DNA of 49,822 nucleotides from an uncultured Eubacteriales bacterium (GTDB lineage Bacteria; Bacillota; Clostridia; Oscillospirales; Acutalibacteraceae): contig CATZCM010000007.1 in NCBI GenBank assembly GCA_958417225.1, forward strand, positions 1 through 49,822, in the 5' to 3' direction. A program made the translations under genes and the position numbers. This document shows, piece after piece, positions 43,397 through 49,822 of the stretch. Position 1 is the stretch's first letter. Every line of letters starts with the position of its first letter. The notes beneath the pieces were generated by a model. The model had not been told where the DNA came from. It searched no databases and worked only from the letters and a program-made list of their open reading frames with translations.

Positions 43397-44152
43397 ATGA
43401 GAAAAAAAATTATTGCAGGAAATTGGAAAATGAATAAAACGCCAGCTGAGGCTGAGAAAATTATCAAGGAAATGGTTCCTTTAGTAAAAGATGCGACATG
43501 TGGAGTAGTTTTGTGTGTGCCATATGTTGATATTGAGACGGCAATCAGGGCAACTAACAATACTAATATAGACGTTGGTGCAGAAAATTGTCATTGGGAG
43601 GAAAGTGGAGCGTATACAGGAGAGATTTCGGCCCAGATGCTTACTTCTATTGGAGTTAAATATGTGATTATCGGTCACAGTGAGAGACGTACCTACTTTG
43701 GGGAAACTGATGTTACTGTCAATAAACGTGTGCGTGCGGCACTGAATGCCGGACTTAATGTAATCGTGTGCGTTGGTGAGCATCTTGAACAAAGAGAACA
43801 AGGTGTTACTTTTGATCTTATTTCAATGCAGACTAGGATTGCACTTATGGGTGTATCAGAAGAAGAAATGTCGCGTGTTGTTATTGCATATGAACCTGTT
43901 TGGGCAATTGGTACAGGTAAAACTGCTACTGCTGAGCAAGCCAATGAAGTTTGTGCTCATATTAGAAACACAATTAAAGAACTTTATAGTGAAGATTGTG
44001 CTGATTCATTAACTGTACAGTACGGGGGATCAATGAATGCTAAAAATGCAGCAGAACTTTTGGCCCAACCTGATGTTGACGGTGGGCTTATCGGAGGAGC
44101 TTCTTTGAAACCAGTGGACTTTTCTGAAATTGTTAAGGCAGCTAGCAAATAA
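43397..44152 (+). CDS. tpiA: Triosephosphate isomerase
   Basis: TpiA interconverts dihydroxyacetone phosphate and glyceraldehyde 3-phosphate. The 251-residue barrel starts MRKKIIAGNWKMNKT with the catalytic Lys, and has the electrophile His in VIIGHSERR, the base Glu in AYEPVWAIGTGKTAT, and the phosphate loop YGGSMNAKNAAELL. AAAGGAG serves ATG 43397; the opening at 43355 is not used. It follows pgk by 178 bp. Confidence 0.97.
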   Translation: MRKKIIAGNWKMNKTPAEAEKIIKEMVPLVKDATCGVVLCVPYVDIETAIRATNNTNIDVGAENCHWEESGAYTGEISAQMLTSIGVKYVIIGHSERRTYFGETDVTVNKRVRAALNAGLNVIVCVGEHLEQREQGVTFDLISMQTRIALMGVSEEEMSRVVIAYEPVWAIGTGKTATAEQANEVCAHIRNTIKELYSEDCADSLTVQYGGSMNAKNAAELLAQPDVDGGLIGGASLKPVDFSEIVKAASK

Positions 44153-44228
44153 GTATAGTTTAATTTAGGTAACGAAAACAGAGTCGTATATGGTGCGGCT
44201 CTGTTTGTGCAAATGAGGAGGAGATTTT

Positions 44229-45752
44229 ATGACACAAAAGAAGAAACCGCTTGTTTTAATGATTATGGATGGATTTGGGATTACACCTGTGGAAAAGGGC
44301 AATGCTATAAAAAAAGCCAATACTCCACATCTTGATAAGATTTTTAGTGAGAATCCTTTTACTACGCTTGGTGCATCTGGATTGGATGTCGGTTTGCCGG
44401 ATGGCCAAATGGGTAACAGTGAAGTTGGGCATACCAATATGGGTGCTGGACGTATTATGTATCAGGAATTGACTAGGATTACAAAGGCGATTGAAAACGA
44501 ATCTTTTTTCGAAAATTTAGCTCTCAATGAAGCTATGGATAGTGCTCTTAAAAATGATAAAGCTTTACATTTGATGGGACTTTTGTCAAACGGTGGAGTG
44601 CATAGCCATAATACACATCTTTTTGCTATTTTGAAGCTAGCCAAAATAAAGGGTTTGAAAAAGGTGTATGTGCATGTAATACTCGATGGTAGAGATGTTT
44701 TGCCTGAATCGGGGAAGGGCTTTGTAAGTGAGCTGGAAGATAAAATGTCTAAGCTTGGAATAGGTAAAGTCGCCACAGTAATGGGGAGATATTATGCGAT
44801 GGACCGTGACAATCGTTGGGAACGTGTGCAATGCGCTTATGATGCGATGGTTCTTAGAAGTGGTATTCATGAAGCAAATCCAATTGAAGCAGTTCAACAT
44901 TCATATGATAATGAAATTACAGATGAATTTGTAAAACCAGTTGTCATTGATGGTGGGGAGGCTATTAAGGAAGGGGATTCAATTATTTTTTATAATTTCC
45001 GTCCTGATAGAGCACGTGAAATTACTAGGTGTTTTGTACAAGAGGACTTTTCGGGATTTGTAAGGGGTAATGGTTACTTCCCAGTGAAGTTTGTGTGTAT
45101 GACACAGTATGATGCTACTTTGCCAAATGTATCGGTTGCCTTTGAGCCGCAGTCTCTTAAAAATACCTTTGGTGAGTATATCTCTAAGCATGGTTTAACT
45201 CAACTGAGGATAGCTGAAACGGAAAAATATGCTCATGTAACATTTTTCTTTAATGGAGGGGTGGAAAAAGAATATCCGGGTGAAGAGCGTATTCTTGTAC
45301 CATCACCAAAAGTAGCGACGTATGATTTGAAACCTGAAATGAGCGCATTTGAGGTTACAGATAAAATTGTTGGTAGGATAGAAAGTGGCGAACTTGACGT
45401 CATTATACTTAATTTTGCTAATTGTGATATGGTTGGTCACACAGGAGTGTTTGATGCAGCAGTTAAGGCAGTGGAGACGGTTGATGTGTGTGTTGAACGT
45501 GTTGTGGAAAAAGTTCGCAAGATGAGTGGAGTAGTACTAATTACAGCTGACCACGGCAATGCGGATAAGATGCTTGATGAGAATGGTGAGGTGTTTACTG
45601 CACACACGACTAATCCTGTGCCGTTTTGTGTTGTGGGGTATCCATGCAAACTCAGATCTGGTGGGAAACTTGCGGATATTGCTCCGACTATGCTTGAAAT
45701 TTTGGGTTTGCCTAAACCAGAAGAAATGGATGGGGATAGTTTGTTGAAATAA
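44229..45752 (+). CDS. gpmI: 2,3-bisphosphoglycerate-independent phosphoglycerate mutase
   Basis: GpmI converts 3- to 2-phosphoglycerate using manganese and a phosphoserine. The 507 residues include LMIMDGFGI (metal Asp), GQMGNSEVGHTNMGAGR with the phosphorylated Ser near 62, HVILDGRDV, GRYYAMDRDNRWER and ITADHGNADKM. AGGAGGAG lies before ATG 44229. An AAACAGAG/CTCTGTTT hairpin (44176-44206) sits in the 76-bp gap after tpiA and may process the mRNA. eno is not in the window. Confidence 0.97.
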   Translation: MTQKKKPLVLMIMDGFGITPVEKGNAIKKANTPHLDKIFSENPFTTLGASGLDVGLPDGQMGNSEVGHTNMGAGRIMYQELTRITKAIENESFFENLALNEAMDSALKNDKALHLMGLLSNGGVHSHNTHLFAILKLAKIKGLKKVYVHVILDGRDVLPESGKGFVSELEDKMSKLGIGKVATVMGRYYAMDRDNRWERVQCAYDAMVLRSGIHEANPIEAVQHSYDNEITDEFVKPVVIDGGEAIKEGDSIIFYNFRPDRAREITRCFVQEDFSGFVRGNGYFPVKFVCMTQYDATLPNVSVAFEPQSLKNTFGEYISKHGLTQLRIAETEKYAHVTFFFNGGVEKEYPGEERILVPSPKVATYDLKPEMSAFEVTDKIVGRIESGELDVIILNFANCDMVGHTGVFDAAVKAVETVDVCVERVVEKVRKMSGVVLITADHGNADKMLDENGEVFTAHTTNPVPFCVVGYPCKLRSGGKLADIAPTMLEILGLPKPEEMDGDSLLK

Positions 45753-45781
45753 ATTTACTCTGCGTGAAGGTGGTGGTTGTC

Positions 45782-48679
45782 ATGACTTTTTGCAAGAATA
45801 GATTGTTTGTTATAGTATGCCTTGTGTTATTTGTGGTTGGGATGGTTGACTCTATTGTGAAAGTGCTTGGGACAAAGTCTACTGCGTTTTCACTCGGAGT
45901 GCTAACTGCAGATAAAGTTGAGTTTTATAGCGATAAAAAGGGCAATATTATAGTGTTGCAGTGTGATGACAATAAAACCATTATACGAAATCAAAGTAAA
46001 TCAGAAGAAGTAATATTGAATAGTGAGTACGATTTTTCTCAAAAGTGCGATAATTTCATATATTTGTTTAAAAGTGAAGACGATCCATCTGATGATGAGT
46101 TTTTAAGAATGCTTTCTGTAGTGGTGTATTCTGTAACGAAAAATGAAATTATCGCACGCAATTCGTTTAATATTGCTTCATGTAATTACAATGACTTTGC
46201 AGTTCTTAAAAATGGTTGCTTTTGCGTTGTGAGTTCAAATGTTCGTAAAAATGTCTTTACATGTCGTTGTGCTAACGGTAAGTTGTCAGCTCACGCATTG
46301 AAACAAAATGTAGAATGCATTAATTCAAATGATGATGGTTCTCGTGTGTATGTGCAGTTTAGTGATAAATCTATTGTTGTGTTTGATAGTAAATTGAAAA
46401 AGATTGCAGATGTATCAATTGATGCGGAGAGTTTGGTTGAGTTTTTAAACGAGGACATAGTAGTTGATATGATGGGACAAGTTTACGTGAGTAGTGTGAA
46501 AGGAAATTACGACTTTGTACCGTTTGTGAAGTTAAATCACGCAAGTGATAAAATATGTGTGTCGGATGGATATATTGTATATACTGATATTAATAATAAT
46601 ATTAATTTTGTGAATGCAACTTCGGCTGAGGAGTACGCAGGTTTGAAAATTGATGGTGAAGTAAAATATCTTGCTAAATGTAATGATGGAATAGTTTGTG
46701 TTTTTGAAAAAGATGATGAAACGTTTATTAGAAAAATTTCAATTGATGATGCGATAAATAGTATCTTGAAGTCTGAGAGTGATGTGAACTTACTGGAGGA
46801 TTTGTTGAGTAGTACGAAAAGTAAAGAAAAAGTTGGTGTTTCGGAAGATTTTAGTACGCATGCCAAAACTGATGTGAGTGAAAAATTAGAAGATGATTGT
46901 AGTGAAGAAGATAAAATGAAAAACATGGAAAGTCAGGATGCAATTTCAAAAGATGGCGAGAAAGTTTGTTCAGAAGAAGGTCTAGAAAAAGATATTGTAG
47001 ATGATATGAAGGCTAAAATTGAAGAAAAATCATTGGATGATGATCAGAAAATAGATCAAAAATCAGTTGAAATGATAGATGAGAATCTAGTGGACATGCA
47101 GTCGGATTTGAGTGATAGCGAGAAAATATCTAGTACAACTATTGAGAGTGAAGATGTGCGATGTGAGACGGCTAAACTTATATCGGAAAATACGTTTAGA
47201 AGAATAAAAGCATTGTCTGCCAAACGTAAACTAGAGGATTCTGCTAGTAGTATTGTGGCTGAAAGTTTAAGAGACGCAAGTGATGTTGTGATTAATTTAT
47301 CTGGAGTTAATAGTGAAAGGACAAGTGTAAAAGTTAATGAATTGGCCGAAGTTAACACTGGGTCGTTAAACACAACGGATGAGCATATAGATGTGAAAAG
47401 TGAATCGGCTAAGATAATAGTTAAAAATACACTTAAGCGTGTGAAGGCGTTGTCGACAAAACGTAAGTGTGGGTTTTCTGGAAGTAAGATTGAGATGGAA
47501 AATGTAGTGCATGTGAACGATTTTATGAAAGTTCCATATGAAATTGATTCGAATGTGAAGGATGCTGATTGTGCTAAAATAAGTCGAAGTGTGGGTAATG
47601 ATGTGCATACGGTTTTACCATCGAAATTTTTTACTGGAATGACGGATTCGTTGAATGTAAAAAGTATTACAGCAAAACTTTTTTCTGCTGAGGTTAAAAA
47701 GAGGGAAAATCAATTGAGAATAAGGTGCTTGAATAATGGGAAATGTGATTCAACAAGTACAATAACTGAAACGGAATCAGAGGATTGTGGTTTAGCGGAG
47801 TATACGAAGAATTTGACAAAGCCGGTGAGAAGTAGAAGAACACGCGATATGGTAGGTAAAACCAAAAGAGATAGCAGGAGAACAGTTTCTAAAATTAAAC
47901 CGAGTTTACCAAAAATGCAAATGAATGAAGTAAAAACGAAAAGCGTAACTATTCCTGAGAGATTGTCGACAACAGAAGAAAAAGTGGTAAACTTTTCTGA
48001 GGCAAGAAAACCTAGGTATGCGGCGAAACATACTAATTGTTATGACGAAACTAGATTTGAATATGGAAAAACCAAAAATTTGAGAACATCGGTTTCTATT
48101 GAACCGAGCGATACAACAGGGAGGATAACTATGTCTTCTGTGTCTAGGAGTGTTCCTGAAAAAGGTGATTTTGATTCGGTTAAGTTAGCTGTTAAAAGTG
48201 CAGTTAATTTAGCCAAAAGAAAGTCTGAAAATAAAATTTCGGATTTACATAAAAATAACGGGGAATTAATGAAATGTTATCCTACAAGTGAGTTGTATAG
48301 ATTGGATTTTTCTAAGAAACGTATATATGGAGTTGATAGAGATACTACGATTTCTGCTTTTAAGAAAAATTTGAACCTTTTTGGATATAATGCGAGATTT
48401 AGCAAAAATGGAAACATTATTAAAAGTGGAAAAATTGGTACCAATACCACGGTTACTTTTTTCCCTGATAATCATGATGAAATATCGTTAGTGGCAGTGG
48501 TTCCGGGGGATTTGACTGGAACTGGTGGCGTTTCGAAGAAAGACTTAAAGGAGATGTACCGTCATATATTTGGGGTTAAGTATTTGAGTGGTGTGTATTT
48601 TGAAGCTGATGATCTAAATGGTGACGGGGTAGTTGACACGTTAGATTTACTTTTGCTTAGCAAGTTTCTTTGCTTTTAA
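45782..48679 (+). CDS. Large exported protein ending in a dockerin-like module
   Basis: The 965 residues begin with a signal or anchor helix (about 6-29, LFVIVCLVLFVVGM). Residues 35-330 form beta-rich repeats with a propeller look (SRVYVQFSDKSIVVFDSK). Residues 340-800 are disordered, first acidic, then basic, and hold four related Lys-rich segments such as ETAKLISENTFRRIKALSAK and ESAKIIVKNTLKRVKALSTK. A small beta domain precedes the C-terminal module, where PGDLTGTGGVSKKDL and DDLNGDGVVDTLDLLLLSKF form two calcium-loop/helix halves of a type I dockerin. The first loop is less acidic than usual. AAGGTGG serves ATG 45782. It lies 29 bp after gpmI and has no glycolytic link. No cohesin is visible in the window. 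Confidence 0.85.
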   Translation: MTFCKNRLFVIVCLVLFVVGMVDSIVKVLGTKSTAFSLGVLTADKVEFYSDKKGNIIVLQCDDNKTIIRNQSKSEEVILNSEYDFSQKCDNFIYLFKSEDDPSDDEFLRMLSVVVYSVTKNEIIARNSFNIASCNYNDFAVLKNGCFCVVSSNVRKNVFTCRCANGKLSAHALKQNVECINSNDDGSRVYVQFSDKSIVVFDSKLKKIADVSIDAESLVEFLNEDIVVDMMGQVYVSSVKGNYDFVPFVKLNHASDKICVSDGYIVYTDINNNINFVNATSAEEYAGLKIDGEVKYLAKCNDGIVCVFEKDDETFIRKISIDDAINSILKSESDVNLLEDLLSSTKSKEKVGVSEDFSTHAKTDVSEKLEDDCSEEDKMKNMESQDAISKDGEKVCSEEGLEKDIVDDMKAKIEEKSLDDDQKIDQKSVEMIDENLVDMQSDLSDSEKISSTTIESEDVRCETAKLISENTFRRIKALSAKRKLEDSASSIVAESLRDASDVVINLSGVNSERTSVKVNELAEVNTGSLNTTDEHIDVKSESAKIIVKNTLKRVKALSTKRKCGFSGSKIEMENVVHVNDFMKVPYEIDSNVKDADCAKISRSVGNDVHTVLPSKFFTGMTDSLNVKSITAKLFSAEVKKRENQLRIRCLNNGKCDSTSTITETESEDCGLAEYTKNLTKPVRSRRTRDMVGKTKRDSRRTVSKIKPSLPKMQMNEVKTKSVTIPERLSTTEEKVVNFSEARKPRYAAKHTNCYDETRFEYGKTKNLRTSVSIEPSDTTGRITMSSVSRSVPEKGDFDSVKLAVKSAVNLAKRKSENKISDLHKNNGELMKCYPTSELYRLDFSKKRIYGVDRDTTISAFKKNLNLFGYNARFSKNGNIIKSGKIGTNTTVTFFPDNHDEISLVAVVPGDLTGTGGVSKKDLKEMYRHIFGVKYLSGVYFEADDLNGDGVVDTLDLLLLSKFLCF

Positions 48680-48788
48680 CTTGCGCAACTGAAGTATGTG
48701 AAATAAGAATTTATAGTTCCTGCGTTTTTACTGTAAGTGAAGAATAGCCCCGAAAAACGATGTATTACACTTGAAAGGAGGTGCAAAA

Positions 48789-49193
48789 ATGAAAGATAAC
48801 AATTTTTTAAAGGTTAATGGTATAATATTGATAGTGCTTGGTGCAATTGGTACGATGGCATATGCTATGTTATTTATAATTTATTTATGTTTTAATTTGA
48901 AATTATTTAATGGAATTGTATTAACTACATCAGTTTTGCAAGCTGCTTTTAGCATATTGACAGGTATAGTTAATTTAGCATATAGGAATAAAGTAGAAAA
49001 GGCTAAATTATGTTTAGTTGCGAACATGGTACTTATATGTTTTAGAATACTAAATTTTTTCACAGGAATTACGTATTGTTCTGGGGATAGACCATTATTT
49101 ATTTTCTTTACTTTATTAATAAATATAATTTGGGTGGTATTTCCATTACTTAGTATTTATGGAGCACTGCTAAACAAAAATTGCGTTCGTTGA
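48789..49193 (+). CDS. Small four-helix membrane protein of unknown function
   Basis: The 134 residues contain four predicted membrane helices (about 9-31, 43-61, 72-88 and 101-124) with short loops. The sequence resembles none I can name. AAGGAGG serves ATG 48789 and gives a better start than 48771. A clear terminator follows. Its function is unknown. Confidence 0.8.
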   Translation: MKDNNFLKVNGIILIVLGAIGTMAYAMLFIIYLCFNLKLFNGIVLTTSVLQAAFSILTGIVNLAYRNKVEKAKLCLVANMVLICFRILNFFTGITYCSGDRPLFIFFTLLINIIWVVFPLLSIYGALLNKNCVR

Positions 49194-49685
49194 ATGATAA
49201 CAGTCGGTATGGATAGTTTAAAGATTTAATTTGGAAAAGTAATGCATTGAATAACAGAGTTAGTAAATTTTTTTAAATTCACGTCAAAGAAATCCCTTAC
49301 ATTTAAAGTGAGGGATTTTTTGCTAAGTTAAAATATTTGTTTTCTAGAAGAGTTACTGTATAAAATAATTTTCCAGATTGACGACAATACTGTATAGAAC
49401 AAATTTTATTACTTTTATTTCTACTTACATTTTGATTATGTGAGTGTTTTTGATGGTAACCATTTTCGCTTTGAGTCTGTTTTTCAGATTAATGTTTTGC
49501 TTATGGGAATGTCTTTTGTTTCTCACTTTTGATTTTTTTAGATTGTGCTTAATTAAGTGGGCATTTGGTTACTGTTAATAAATTTTTGTTTTCAAATTTG
49601 CGACAGACTTTTTTGTAGTCGTGATAGATATCAAAAAAATAAACAATTAAGAATAAAGTTCTTAATTGTTTATCGTAAAAATATT
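49194..49685. other. Intergenic region before the tRNA pair
   Basis: Besides the terminator there is a short inverted repeat AATTAAGAA/TTCTTAATT (about 49646-49668), which on the minus strand lies just after tRNA-Cys and may terminate it. No gene is seen. Confidence 0.5.
49291..49323 (+). terminator. Intrinsic terminator after the small membrane protein gene
   Basis: AATCCCTTAC (49291-49300) pairs with GTGAGGGATT (49308-49317) with one wobble, followed by TTTTTT. Confidence 0.85.
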
Positions 49686-49759
49686 TGGAGGCGCCACCCG
49701 GATTTGAACCGGGGATCAGGGTTTTGCAGACCCGTGCCTTACCACTTGGCTATAGCGCC
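49686..49759 (-). tRNA. tRNA-Cys (anticodon GCA)
   Basis: Minus-strand cloverleaf starting GGCGCTATAGCCAAGTGG. Anticodon loop CTGCAAA gives GCA; the discriminator is U, as typical of Cys. CCA encoded. Confidence 0.95.
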
Positions 49760-49769
49760 AAATATAAAA

Positions 49770-49822
49770 TGGAGCGGATGACGGGGCTCGAACCCGCTAC
49801 CTCCACCTTGGCAAGGTGGCGC
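49770..49822 (-). tRNA. tRNA-Gly (anticodon GCC), 5' end cut by window edge
   Basis: The 3' 53 nt are present on the minus strand: anticodon arm CCACCTTGCCAAGGTGG with GCC, T-arm GCGGGTTCGAGCCCCGT and encoded CCA. The acceptor 5' strand and D-arm lie beyond the window. Confidence 0.9.

Overview
The window is AT-rich DNA from a low-GC Gram-positive bacterium, most likely a member of the Clostridia. Evidence: the ylxM-ffh-rpsP-khpA-rimM-trmD order, an HPr with both His15 and Ser46, purine-rich Shine-Dalgarno sites before almost every gene, near-consensus sigma-A promoters, RqcH, a dockerin-like module and group IIC introns of the Oceanobacillus type. Species cannot be fixed from sequence alone.

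Layout. 1-1289: left-truncated gene for an exported tandem-repeat protein. 1.7-5.6 kb: SRP, ribosome and tRNA-modification operon. 5.7-6.8 kb: HPr and a conserved helical protein. 7.1-11.1 kb: queA-tgt-LCP-guanine deaminase operon. 11.2-12.7 kb: a small exported protein, its terminator, and directly after it a group IIC intron whose reverse-transcriptase gene is almost entirely deleted. 12.8-17.3 kb (minus): ftsY and smc. 17.4-20.5 kb: two 258-bp direct repeats bracket a CDP-alcohol phosphatidyltransferase and a GNAT acetyltransferase with a Sec signal peptide. 20.7-26.2 kb (minus): tRNA-Leu, rqcH, an unknown gene, an APC permease, rpsI and rplM. 26.4-27.8 kb: DUF3343 protein and cysteine desulfurase. 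28.4-30.5 kb: a decayed intron and a large exported protein. 30.7-34.4 kb: murA, a YycJ/WalJ metallo-beta-lactamase, then a radical SAM protein coupled to a YhhQ-type queuosine-precursor transporter. 34.4-39.9 kb: a two-peptide (class IIb-like) bacteriocin operon with putative immunity protein, M50 metalloprotease, C39-peptidase ABC transporter and HlyD-type adaptor. 39.9-41.0 kb: a third intron relic and three tRNAs. 41.1-41.8 kb (minus): a small ADP-ribosyltransferase-fold protein. 42.0-45.8 kb: pgk-tpiA-gpmI, followed by a 965-residue exported protein ending in a dockerin-like module and a small membrane protein. The right edge holds tRNA-Cys and a truncated tRNA-Gly.

How the parts connect. 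Two separate loci serve queuosine: queA/tgt for synthesis on tRNA, and the radical SAM/YhhQ pair, which resembles queuine salvage. Guanine deaminase beside tgt could consume the guanine that Tgt releases. The bacteriocin operon looks complete: two GG-leader peptides, each with a GxxxG motif, and the transporter that would cleave and export them. Five exported proteins without clear function, an exported acetyltransferase and an ADP-ribosyltransferase-like protein sit among housekeeping genes. That suggests a host- or community-associated lifestyle, but this is inference.

Several start codons were moved from the longest open frame to the codon served by a Shine-Dalgarno site; the reason is given in each entry.
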